A stretch of 64,000 nucleotides of DNA, taken from the NCBI RefSeq assembly GCF_014653945.1, contig NZ_BNAU01000012.1:1-64000 (forward strand). The letters are read 5' to 3'. Each line of letters begins with the position of its first letter. The stretch's first letter is position 1. The translations under genes were made by a program, and so were the position numbers. Source of the stretch: Amycolatopsis deserti. Lineage in GTDB: Bacteria > Actinomycetota > Actinomycetes > Mycobacteriales > Pseudonocardiaceae. The notes under the pieces are model-generated. The model searched no databases. It was not told where the DNA came from and saw nothing but the letters and a program-made list of their open reading frames with translations. Positions 8,812-15,719 of the stretch are shown here, one piece after another.

Positions 8812-9291
8812 ATGGCGGTACCGATCACGGCCATCTACGTGCCGGAGGACGACGACTGGGCGGTGACCGTGACCGGTCAGGGCAAGAGCATGACCGCGCG
8901 GGCGCCCGGGATCATCGCGGCGCGGGACCGGGTGGACCAGTTCGTCGAGGAGCTGGGCGCGGAGGCGAAGGGGGCCACCGTCGTCCACCTGCTCAACGGG
9001 AGTGCGCTGGAGTTCACGGCGGCGTACATGACCGCGCGGCTGTCCCGGCCGGAGCCGGCGCCGATCGAGGTCCCGGAACCGGCCGCGCCCGCGGAGGGGG
9101 CGGCGACGGCGGAGGCACCGGCTGACGTACCAGAGCAGCCGGCGCCCAAGCCGGACAAGAAGCCGAAGGCGAAGCTGACGGCGAACATCGGGGACGCGCT
9201 GACGACCGCGAAGCCGGCGGCGCCGCAGCCGGCGGCCACCTCGTCGATCAAGGTGACCGCGGCCGCGAGCACGCCGGCCGCGCGGGCCTGA
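8812..9291 (+). CDS. Hypothetical protein, HicB-like N-terminus with Ala/Pro/Lys tail
   Basis: I do not recognise this 159-residue protein with confidence. The first 80 residues (ITAIYVPEDDDWAVTVTGQG, then ARDRVDQFVEEL) resemble the small alpha/beta fold of HicB-type antitoxins or related substrate-sensing domains. Residues 85-159 are low-complexity Ala/Pro/Lys/Thr and probably disordered. ATG at 8812 is chosen, with AGGGG about ten bases upstream; a GTG three codons earlier is possible. There is no adjacent HicA-like toxin, so a toxin-antitoxin role is not supported. It is convergent with the DUF3618 gene. Confidence 0.6.
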   Translation: MAVPITAIYVPEDDDWAVTVTGQGKSMTARAPGIIAARDRVDQFVEELGAEAKGATVVHLLNGSALEFTAAYMTARLSRPEPAPIEVPEPAAPAEGAATAEAPADVPEQPAPKPDKKPKAKLTANIGDALTTAKPAAPQPAATSSIKVTAAASTPAARA

Positions 9292-9295
9292 GCCC

Positions 9296-9517
9296 TCAGC
9301 GGAAGAGCTTGCGCACCAGCAGTGCCGCGACGAGCACGCCGGCCCCGATCAGCGGAAACTTGATCTTGGGGTCGTCGAACTTGGCGCGCAGGGTCGTCTT
9401 GGCGTTGTCGGCCAGCCGCTTGGGGCTGGCCTTCTCGCCCAGCTGGTCCAGCGTCGACGCGAGCGCTTCGCGGGCCTTCACGATCTCCCGCTCGATGGTG
9501 TCCGGGTCGCGAGCCAC
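9296..9517 (-). CDS. DUF3618 family small membrane protein
   Basis: This protein has 73 residues. The N-terminal MARDPDTIEREIVKAREALA is the usual DUF3618 opening, and a single C-terminal transmembrane helix (LIGAGVLVAALLVRKLF) ends in positive charges. Such proteins are common in actinobacteria and often sit beside envelope-stress genes; their function is not established. The rc ribosome site AGGAGGA lies just upstream of the ATG. It is separated from the convergent neighbour by only four bases. Confidence 0.85.
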   Translation of the reverse strand: MARDPDTIEREIVKAREALASTLDQLGEKASPKRLADNAKTTLRAKFDDPKIKFPLIGAGVLVAALLVRKLFR

Positions 9518-9618
9518 AGGTCCTCCTCACCTTCGCAGGGCACAACCGTAGATCACCGCTCCCGGCGGGCGGCACCGGCCACGCCGTTGGAGGCCCGGGC
9601 GCTAGGCTGGGGGCGTCG

Positions 9619-9695
9619 GGGCCCGTAGCCCAATTGGCAGAGGCACATGGTTTAGGTCCATGCCAGTGAGAGTTCGAGTCTCTCCGGGCCCACCA
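9619..9695 (+). tRNA. tRNA with anticodon UAG (Leu by codon), short variable loop
   Basis: A complete cloverleaf can be folded. The acceptor stem is GGGCCCG (9619-9625) with CGGGCCC (9685-9691), and CCA is encoded at 9693-9695. The D arm starts at 9628. The anticodon stem is CATGG/CCATG with loop TTTAGGT, giving anticodon TAG at 9653-9655. The T arm is GAGAG-TTCGAGT-CTCTC. The variable region is only five bases (9663-9667). Leucine tRNAs normally have a long class II variable arm, so the Leu assignment rests on the anticodon alone. Confidence 0.88.
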
Positions 9696-9792
9696 CAACG
9701 GCGATGAGGGAGCGCGGCGCTCCACTGATCACGATTCGGGGACGCGGGCGCCGGCGCGGCAACAACGCGCACCCGGTGCGCGACAGACAGTT

Positions 9793-10041
9793 GTGCACCC
9801 AGGACCGCCGGAACGCCCGATTAACTACCAGATGGTGATCGTGCTCGGGTTCGTCTCGCTGTTCGGCGGGATCGCCGCGCTGGTGGTGACCGCCAAGCGC
9901 GGCGACATCGGTACCTGGATCGCGTCGACTCTCGTGCTGCTCGTCGCCACGTTCGTGATCATCGCCGGATTCGCGGCCATGCAGGAGTACAACGACGTGA
10001 TCGGCGACCTCCTGGACTTCAGCAACTCGCTCGACAGCTGA
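9793..10041 (+). CDS. Small two-helix membrane protein, hypothetical
   Basis: This is an 82-residue protein with two predicted transmembrane segments (about 14-34 and 43-63) and an acidic C-terminal tail (YNDVIGDLLDFSNSLDS). I do not recognise a family. The start is uncertain: GTG at 9793 has no clear ribosome site, and the ATG at 9832 would begin just before the first helix. It follows the tRNA by about 100 bp and is convergent with the SnoaL-like gene. Confidence 0.55.
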   Translation: MHPGPPERPINYQMVIVLGFVSLFGGIAALVVTAKRGDIGTWIASTLVLLVATFVIIAGFAAMQEYNDVIGDLLDFSNSLDS

Positions 10042-10065
10042 CCCGCACACCTGGGCCTTCGCCCG

Positions 10066-10845
10066 TCACTCCTTCCCGGCGAGGGCTTGCGCGACGCTGA
10101 GGCTGTCCTCGTAGACGTGGTACCGCGTGATCAGCCCGTCCTCCACCGTGAGGTGCACGGCGCACCGCGCGGTGTAGGGCCTGCCCGTCGCCCGCACGGT
10201 CTGCTCGATGACGCCGAGCACCACCGCGTCCCGCCCGTCGACCAGCACCCTGGGCATCTCCCCGCCCCGCTTCTCCGGCACGTGGAAGCTGTTGAGCGCG
10301 CGGAAGTGGTCGGCGACGTCCGCCCTGGTCGACCGGGCGCGGATCCACGGGACCGCCGGGTGTCCCGAGGCGGGCCAGTCGAGCTCCCAGTCCACGCTGC
10401 CGGCGAACAAGTCGGCGATCCGGTCGGGTTCGCCTTCGGCCAGCCGGACGAGGAACTCCGCCACCGCCGCGCGGGTGCCGGCGTCCCCACCGGCGAACTG
10501 GTAGTCGCGCTCGATGCGCCCGTCCTCGCCGACCACGAGGAAGACCACGCCGGTCCAGACCGGATCACCGCCATCCGCGGGCACCATGTGCGTGGTGAAC
10601 GTGACGACGTCGTGGTGGGCCACCGCGTTCTGGTCACGCACGAAGACGAACCCGGCCGAGGCGACGAACTGTTCGTGCGCGTCGGCGATCCGGGCCGCGA
10701 TGGCCTCGTGCCCGTGGTACGCGCTGGTGTCGGTGAATTCGACGCCGTTCTCGGCCCAGAGCCGGGCGACGGCCGCGCGCCGCCGCCCGGGGTCGGCCTC
10801 GTTCCACACGGCGGTGTAGGTGTCGGCGATGGTGTTCGTGGTCAT
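10066..10845 (-). CDS. Protein with two SnoaL-like (NTF2-fold) domains
   Basis: This 259-residue protein holds two NTF2-like domains in tandem. Domain 1 (about 1-125) contains ENGVEFTDTSAYHGHEAIAA, and domain 2 (about 130-255) contains VDWELDWPASGHPAVPW and VEDGLITRYHVYED. Single SnoaL domains serve as cyclases, hydrolases or small-molecule binders; here the function is unknown. The ATG at 10845 is preceded on the minus strand by TAGCGT and seven bases, so the transcript is probably leaderless. A perfect 12-bp inverted repeat lies just upstream, pointing to repressor control. Confidence 0.75.
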   Translation of the reverse strand: MTTNTIADTYTAVWNEADPGRRRAAVARLWAENGVEFTDTSAYHGHEAIAARIADAHEQFVASAGFVFVRDQNAVAHHDVVTFTTHMVPADGGDPVWTGVVFLVVGEDGRIERDYQFAGGDAGTRAAVAEFLVRLAEGEPDRIADLFAGSVDWELDWPASGHPAVPWIRARSTRADVADHFRALNSFHVPEKRGGEMPRVLVDGRDAVVLGVIEQTVRATGRPYTARCAVHLTVEDGLITRYHVYEDSLSVAQALAGKE

Positions 10846-10863
10846 GCCGGGCACGCTAGGACC

Positions 10864-10892
10864 GGTTCGCTGACATCTTCTGTCAGCGAACC
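10864..10892. promoter_or_regulatory. Perfect 12-bp-arm inverted repeat (operator)
   Basis: GGTTCGCTGACA (10864-10875) and TGTCAGCGAACC (10881-10892) are exact reverse complements around TCTTC. The repeat lies just upstream of the TAGCGT -10 element of the SnoaL-like gene. There is no T-run, so an operator is likelier than a terminator. No regulator gene is adjacent. Confidence 0.65.
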
Positions 10893-10909
10893 CGCCGGCC
10901 CGATGACCG

Positions 10910-11701
10910 CTACGGCGCGACCAGCGGCTCCGCCTCGTAAGCGCGGTGCAGCAACTCCACAAAGGACTCCGGCGTGCCCAGCTCCACGCCGTCGATCCGG
11001 CTCACCGCCACGCCGGGGGTCCACGAGTTCATCACCACCGCCCCACGGAGTGCGGGCAAATCCTCGACCGTCAGGACCTGCGCGCGCTGCGCCACGCCGA
11101 GCCGCTCCAGCTGGCGCCGCAGGATGCCCATCGTGATACCGCCCAGCACCGGCGCCTCCGGCCAGACCACCGCGTCCCCGTCCCAGAACGCCAGGTTCCA
11201 GATCGACGCCTCGGTGAGCCGGCCATGGCGGTCGACGAACGCCGCGTCGTCGAAACCGCGCTTCGCGGCTTGCTTCGGGTAGTACGTCTTCGCCACCTCG
11301 CCGGCGTGCTTGATCTCCGGCAGGACCCGCTCGTACTCGAACGTCGCCAGGCTCAACGTGCCCGCGGGACCGTCGGTGGCCGGGCCGGTGCGGACCAGCA
11401 CCTGGGGCTCGGCATCGGCCGTCGAGAACTCCGGCGAGTACACCGTGGCGACCAGCGAGACGTCCTCCGGCCCCTCCTTCAGCGCCGCCCGCAGGTACGC
11501 GGCCACGGCCTCGTCGGGCAGTGCGGTGCCGAACATCTCGACGGAGGCGTTGCGCAGCCGGGCCAGGTGCAGGTCGAGGGCGCGGATCCGGCGGCCCCGC
11601 ACCTGCATCGCGGTGAAGTGCGCGTATCCGGCGAAGGCGAGCGGCGCCAGGTCCTCGCTGGTCGCCGCTCGCCCGTTGCGGTGGACGACGAAAGTGCTCA
11701 T
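10910..11701 (-). CDS. Class IV (fold-type IV) PLP-dependent aminotransferase
   Basis: This is a cytoplasmic enzyme of about 263 residues in the branched-chain aminotransferase / D-amino-acid transaminase / aminodeoxychorismate lyase superfamily. The lysine in EVAKTYYPKQ is the likely Schiff-base residue. RHGRLTEASIWNLAFWDG matches the family G.V.E.S..N.F block, and LGGITMGILRRQLERLG matches the cofactor-phosphate region. Which reaction it performs cannot be decided. I chose ATG at 11701 because a TAGCGT -10 lies seven bases upstream on the minus strand, implying a leaderless mRNA; the GTG at 11710 overlaps that hexamer. Confidence 0.82.
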   Translation of the reverse strand: MSTFVVHRNGRAATSEDLAPLAFAGYAHFTAMQVRGRRIRALDLHLARLRNASVEMFGTALPDEAVAAYLRAALKEGPEDVSLVATVYSPEFSTADAEPQVLVRTGPATDGPAGTLSLATFEYERVLPEIKHAGEVAKTYYPKQAAKRGFDDAAFVDRHGRLTEASIWNLAFWDGDAVVWPEAPVLGGITMGILRRQLERLGVAQRAQVLTVEDLPALRGAVVMNSWTPGVAVSRIDGVELGTPESFVELLHRAYEAEPLVAP

Positions 11702-11708
11702 GCCCCGC

Positions 11709-11733
11709 ACGCTAGACCCTCACACGGGTGTGA
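11709..11733 (-). promoter_or_regulatory. Leaderless promoter with dyad for the aminotransferase gene
   Basis: On the minus strand TAGCGT (plus 11709-11714) is followed after seven bases by the ATG. Immediately upstream is TCACACGGGTGTGA (11720-11733), a 6-bp inverted repeat around GG, placed as an operator between -10 and -35. Confidence 0.5.
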
Positions 11734-11736
11734 AGG

Positions 11737-13122
11737 TCAACTACGGCCCCAGGGCCCGGTGATCGCGAAGACGTGGCCGGGGCTCTGGATGCAGGCGAAC
11801 AGGATCCGCCCGTCCTGGCTGAACACCGGGCCGGTGAACTCGCTGTCGTTGAGGTCGTTGCGCGCCATCGGGTAGGACTGGCCGTCCTTCGTGACACCCA
11901 CCAGGTGGCTCAGGCCCTCCCCGTCCTCGGCGAGGATCAGGCCGCCGTGCGGCGACACGGTGATGTTGTCCGGCCCGTCGTAGTTCGTGTCGGCCTCCGG
12001 GTCCGGGTTCACGCCGTAGATCGTCTTCAGCTCGATCGTCTCCGAGCGCGGGTCGTAGTACCACACCTGACCGTCGTGCTCGTTGACGCTGCCGTCGCTG
12101 ATCCGCGCGTAGCTGGCGACGAAGTACGCCCCGCCGTCGCCCCAGTACGCGCCCTCCAGCTTGCGGCTGTGCGTCACCTGCCCGGCCTCGAACTGCTTGC
12201 GCACCGACACCGTCCGGGCGTCGCGATCGGGCACGTCGACCCACCGCACCTTGTACCGGGTGCCCGGCGTGGTCGCCTCGGACAGGTCGCCGATGTGCCT
12301 GCTGCCCTTGAACGCGCTCATCGCCTGCAGCCTGCCCGCGGTGTCGCCGCCCGCGGACAGCGCCAGCGCCCGCAGCGCGCCCTTGCCGCCGCGGAAGCCC
12401 TTCGGCGGCACCCACCGGAAGTACAGGCCGTTCGGGCCGCTCGCGTCTTCGGTCAGGTAGATCTCGCTGGTCTTCGGGTCGACGGCGACGGCCTCGTGCG
12501 AGTAGCGGCCGAGGAACTTCAGCGGGACCGGCTCGAGGTTCGCATCCCGGTCGAACGGGTCCACTTCGAACACGTAGCCGTGGTCCTTCTGGAACACTCC
12601 GCCGGCGCGCTGCTCGGTCTCCTCACACGTCAGCCAGGTTCCCCACGGGGTCTGGCCGCCGGCGCAGTTGTTGTGCGTGCCGGCCAGGCTGACGTACTCG
12701 CTCTTCCGATCGCCCTCGTGGTCCACGACGATCGTCGTGGTGCCGCCGCCGGCGCCGGGGTCGTAGGTGAGGCCGGGCAGGGCGGGCGTGCGGTGCGGCT
12801 CGCTGCCGCCGATCTCGTGGTTGTTGATCAGCACGAAGTCCCGGCCGCGGCGGAAGCACGCCATGCCGTCGGGATCGCTCGGGGTGAACTGGCCGGTCTC
12901 CAGCTTCGTCACGCCGGACTGGGCGATCACCTTGTACCGGAAGCCCTTCGGCAGCGCCAGCAGGCCGGCCGGGTCGTCAACGAGCGGGCCGTAGCCGGTG
13001 CCGCGGGTGACCTGCGCGGCCGCGGCCGGCGCCGCGATCGCGTCGACGCTGCCCGCGACGATGATGCCCAGACCGCTCGCCGCGCCGGTGCGCAGCAGAT
13101 CACGCCGGGAAAGTGAAGCCAT
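11737..13122 (-). CDS. Tat-exported PhoX/DUF839-family protein
   Basis: A 461-residue exported beta-propeller protein related to PhoX alkaline phosphatases. The N-terminus carries a twin-arginine signal (SRRDLLRTGAASG) with an AAPAAAAQ cleavage region. Family blocks include FVLINNHEIGGSEPHR, NNCAGGQTPWGTWLTCEE, YSHEAVAVDPKT and GPDNITVSPHGGLILAEDGEG, which supply the acidic and Asn ligands for Ca/Fe. PhoX enzymes release phosphate from organic phosphoesters outside the cell, but many DUF839 members have no proven activity. An AGGAGG ribosome site sits five bases before the ATG. The 200 bp upstream contains no gene. Confidence 0.85.
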   Translation of the reverse strand: MASLSRRDLLRTGAASGLGIIVAGSVDAIAAPAAAAQVTRGTGYGPLVDDPAGLLALPKGFRYKVIAQSGVTKLETGQFTPSDPDGMACFRRGRDFVLINNHEIGGSEPHRTPALPGLTYDPGAGGGTTTIVVDHEGDRKSEYVSLAGTHNNCAGGQTPWGTWLTCEETEQRAGGVFQKDHGYVFEVDPFDRDANLEPVPLKFLGRYSHEAVAVDPKTSEIYLTEDASGPNGLYFRWVPPKGFRGGKGALRALALSAGGDTAGRLQAMSAFKGSRHIGDLSEATTPGTRYKVRWVDVPDRDARTVSVRKQFEAGQVTHSRKLEGAYWGDGGAYFVASYARISDGSVNEHDGQVWYYDPRSETIELKTIYGVNPDPEADTNYDGPDNITVSPHGGLILAEDGEGLSHLVGVTKDGQSYPMARNDLNDSEFTGPVFSQDGRILFACIQSPGHVFAITGPWGRS

Positions 13123-13324
13123 GCCGACCTCCTGTGGTGGGAACCGTGCGAAGGATCAAAACCGCCCAGTCCGACCCCGGCGCGGACCGCGGACGACGCC
13201 TAGGCGAACGGACGGCGAACGGTTCAGGCCGGCCGCGAGCCGGTCTCGGATCGAGCGGTTGATGACCGCTGCGGACCGATTCCACCCACCCGCCGCCTGC
13301 CACCAACCCAACGGCCGAGTACAA

Positions 13325-13771
13325 CTAGGGGCGGCCCGTTTCGAGCAGGTCCTTCAACCGGCGCAGGTCCTTCCGGTTCGCGCGGGCCATCGCCGCGGCG
13401 ATCACGTGGGCGCTGACTTTCGCGAACCCGCGCGGCTCGCCCCGGTTGCGCAGGACCATGCGAGTGCGGTGCTCGTCCAGGGATTCCCAGGTGTAGCTGG
13501 TTTCCATCGGGAACGGGCCCTGCGCGGTGCGCATCACGAGCCGTTCGCCGGGCACGAGTTCGACCACCTCGTAGGTGTACCGCAGGGTGCCGCCGAGAAA
13601 ACGCGCCACGAAACCGATCCGGGAACCCTCGTGCAGCGGCGGCCGGGTTTCCCATTCGATGTCCAGGATGTTGACGTACCACTCGGGCGCGTTCGACGGA
13701 TCGCCCGCGTAGGCCGCCACCGTTTCCCGCGGGCGCGCGATGACGATTTCGGTGCGCACGTCGACCGGCAC
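13325..13771 (-). CDS. SRPBCC-fold (START-like) protein
   Basis: This 148-residue protein has the SRPBCC hydrophobic-ligand-binding fold: RTEIVIARPRETVAAYAGDP at the start, then PEWYVNIL, YTYEVVELVPGERLVMRT and a long C-terminal helix with RANRKDLRRLKDLLE. It probably binds or modifies a small lipophilic compound. The GTG start at 13771 is preceded on the minus strand by TACCCT and seven bases, suggesting a leaderless mRNA. It is divergent from the NTF2-fold gene, with a strong palindrome between them. Confidence 0.8.
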   Translation of the reverse strand: MPVDVRTEIVIARPRETVAAYAGDPSNAPEWYVNILDIEWETRPPLHEGSRIGFVARFLGGTLRYTYEVVELVPGERLVMRTAQGPFPMETSYTWESLDEHRTRMVLRNRGEPRGFAKVSAHVIAAAMARANRKDLRRLKDLLETGRP

Positions 13772-13778
13772 GAATGCG

Positions 13779-13833
13779 AGGGTAGGTCATCCGAGCCATG
13801 GTGGGATAGACTTCTTGCAACCGTTGCAAGAAG
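13779..13833. promoter_or_regulatory. Divergent promoters with 10-bp-arm palindrome
   Basis: CTTCTTGCAA (13811-13820) and TTGCAAGAAG (13824-13833) are perfect inverted repeats around CCG. They overlap TAGACT (13807-13812), a -10 for the rightward gene. The leftward gene has TACCCT (plus 13779-13784). The TTGCAA core is typical of MarR- or TetR-type sites; no such regulator is adjacent. Confidence 0.65.
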
Positions 13834-13843
13834 GAGGCCGGCG

Positions 13844-14356
13844 ATGACCGACTGGACCGCCGCCCACGAGAAGGTCGTCGCGGCGTTCGCCGAGGGCTGG
13901 GCGCGGCCGCATCGGCGCGCGTGGGACGCCCTGCTCGCCGAGGACGTCGAGCTCAACCAGCCGATGGTGCCGCCCACGCGGGGCAGGCAGGCGTGGTGGC
14001 GGGAAGCCGAACGGCTGCTGGCCTTCCTGCCGGACCTGCGCGGCGAGGTGCTGTCCTGGGCTGGCCGGGAGGACCGCCTGTTCATCGAACTGCGGCTGAG
14101 CGGCACGTTGCGCGGAAAGCCGCTGGCCTTCCGCGCGGTCGACGAGCTGTGGCTGGACGCCGACGGCTGGGTGACCCGGCGCGACTCCTTCTTCGACTCC
14201 CTGCCGGTCGCGCAGGCGGTCGCCGGACGGCCCGGCTCGTGGCTCGCCTGGTGGCGCTCCGGGCTCGGCCCGCTCACCGGCCGGCGGCGGTTCCAGCGGT
14301 GGTCCCGGTGGCCGGAGCACCCCGGCCACCGGGAACCCGTCACGCCGGCATCGTGA
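13844..14356 (+). CDS. NTF2-like / SnoaL-type protein
   Basis: This 170-residue protein has an NTF2-like fold: WTAAHEKVVAAFAEGWARPH, ELNQPMVPPTRGRQAWWREA, then LRLSGTLRGKPLAFRAVDEL and WVTRRDSFFDSLPVAQAV. It probably acts on or binds a small molecule. A strong AAGGAGG ribosome site lies about five bases before the ATG. The palindrome at 13811-13833 overlaps its -10, so it is probably repressed together with the divergent SRPBCC gene. Its last 17 bases overlap the end of the convergent rskA gene. Confidence 0.75.
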   Translation: MTDWTAAHEKVVAAFAEGWARPHRRAWDALLAEDVELNQPMVPPTRGRQAWWREAERLLAFLPDLRGEVLSWAGREDRLFIELRLSGTLRGKPLAFRAVDELWLDADGWVTRRDSFFDSLPVAQAVAGRPGSWLAWWRSGLGPLTGRRRFQRWSRWPEHPGHREPVTPAS

Positions 14357-15062
14357 AAACCACGACCGGCGCCGTGGTCGGCCGCTCGGAGCCGCCCGCC
14401 GGTTCGATGGTCACCGCGACCGTGCGCACCCCCGCCAGGCCGGCGAACACCAGCGGCGCCCCGGTGGTCCCGGCGTGCCCCATCACGCCGGCCGAGTGCG
14501 GGCCGGCCGCGTCGATCGTCCACGCCTGGTAGGTCACGTCCGCCGGCTGGTCCGGCATGCCGGACATCATCAGCATCGCACGGTCCCGGCTCGGCGCCAC
14601 GACCAGCCGCGCCTCACCGGGGATGCCCGCGTCGGCGCCGGACACCGTCCGCGCGTCGGGCGCGGATAGCAGCTCCGTCACCGCCGCGTACTGCGCCTGT
14701 GCGGTGTCGAGCTGGCGCTGCGCCCGCACGGCGAGCACCCCGCTGACCGCGGCGACCGCGATCGCGATCACGGCGGCCGCCGCGAGCAGGCGCGTCGTCC
14801 AGTTCCGGGAGCGGGTCACCGTCCGGCGGCCGGGCGGCTCCTGCCGGACCTGGCGCGCCTGGGACAGCACTCGGTCCCGCAGCGCCGCGGGCGGCGTCTC
14901 GGACACCGCGGCCCCCAGCCGCGCGGTCGTCGCGCGCAGTTCGGCGACCTCGCGCTCGCAGTCCGGGCACTGCGCCAGGTGCTCCTCGAACCGGCGCCGC
15001 TCCAGCTCGTCGAGCGCGTCGAGGGCGTAGGCGCCGGTCAGCATGTGGACGTCCGGGTTCAC
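14340..15062 (-). CDS. rskA: Anti-sigma-K factor RskA family
   Basis: This is a single-pass membrane anti-sigma factor of 240 residues. The cytoplasmic N-terminus carries a zinc-binding anti-sigma motif (H28, C32, C35 in FEEHLAQCPDCEREV). The transmembrane helix is at about 92-112, and the extracytoplasmic RskA domain ends with AWTIDAAGPHSAGVMGHAG and the usual TVEP-like strand. It sequesters the adjacent sigma factor until regulated proteolysis. The GTG start at 15062 overlaps the sigK stop codon (GTGA), so translation is coupled. The family assignment is firm. Confidence 0.9.
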   Translation of the reverse strand: MNPDVHMLTGAYALDALDELERRRFEEHLAQCPDCEREVAELRATTARLGAAVSETPPAALRDRVLSQARQVRQEPPGRRTVTRSRNWTTRLLAAAAVIAIAVAAVSGVLAVRAQRQLDTAQAQYAAVTELLSAPDARTVSGADAGIPGEARLVVAPSRDRAMLMMSGMPDQPADVTYQAWTIDAAGPHSAGVMGHAGTTGAPLVFAGLAGVRTVAVTIEPAGGSERPTTAPVVVFTMPA

Positions 15063-15652
15063 CGCGTCACCCCCAGGCAGTCGCGCAGGCGGATCAGCCC
15101 GTCCCGCATCCTCGTCTTGACCGTCCCCAGTGGACTCTGCAACAGGTCCGCGACCTCGGGGTAGGTGTGGCCGCCGTAGTACGCCAGCAGGATCGACTCG
15201 CGCTGCAGCTCGGTGAGGCCGTCCAGGCAGCGGCGCACCTGCTCCCGCTCCAGGCGGGCGGTGACCGCCTCCAGCACCTCGTCGAAGTCGCGGCCCGGCG
15301 CCGTCGCCCCGGCCCGCTGCTCGCGGTCGGTGCGCGCCTGGGCCGACCGCACCCGGTCGACCGCACGGCGGTGCGCCAGGGTCAGCGTCCAGTTCAGCAC
15401 GCTGCCCTGCGCGCGGTCGTAGCGCGCCGCGGTCCGCCACAGCTCGACCAGGACCTCCTGCGCGACTTCCTCGGACTGGGCGGCGTCGCGCACCACGCGC
15501 CGCACCACGCCGAAGACCGGGCCGGCAACCACCTCGTAGAGCTGCTCGAACGCGGCCTCGCTCCCCCGCGCGACCTGGGTCATCAGGTCCTCGGGCGATG
15601 GCCCCACCGGGCCCGGCGCGGACGAGCGCATCGCCCGGACCGAGTCGTCCAT
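15059..15652 (-). CDS. sigK: ECF sigma factor, SigK type
   Basis: This extracytoplasmic-function sigma factor has about 197 residues. Region 2 is visible in FEQLYEVVAGPVFGVVRRVV and EEVAQEVLVELWRTAARYD, with the -10-binding segment GSVLNWTLTLAHRRAVDRVR. Region 4 is LTELQRESILLAYYGGHTYP followed by LLQSPLGTVKTRMRDG. It pairs with rskA through a 4-base overlap. ATG at 15652 is preferred because GAGAGG lies seven bases before it; a GTG at 15670 is the alternative. In mycobacteria the pair responds to redox state; the regulon here is unknown. The 49-bp gap to the upstream qsuB-like gene allows read-through. Confidence 0.9.
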   Translation of the reverse strand: MDDSVRAMRSSAPGPVGPSPEDLMTQVARGSEAAFEQLYEVVAGPVFGVVRRVVRDAAQSEEVAQEVLVELWRTAARYDRAQGSVLNWTLTLAHRRAVDRVRSAQARTDREQRAGATAPGRDFDEVLEAVTARLEREQVRRCLDGLTELQRESILLAYYGGHTYPEVADLLQSPLGTVKTRMRDGLIRLRDCLGVTR

Positions 15653-15719
15653 CCCGTCATCCTCTCTCACGCCGACGCACTGTGTTCGGCGCCGAGGGGC
15701 AGGTGGATGGGTGCGGTCG

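Noticed and set aside
8812-9291. HicAB-type toxin-antitoxin system
   Set aside because: Only a loosely HicB-like domain is seen and there is no HicA-like partner on either side.
10864-10892. Rho-independent terminator of the aminotransferase gene
   Set aside because: There is no T-run after the stem, and the dyad sits at promoter distance from the next gene, so an operator fits better.
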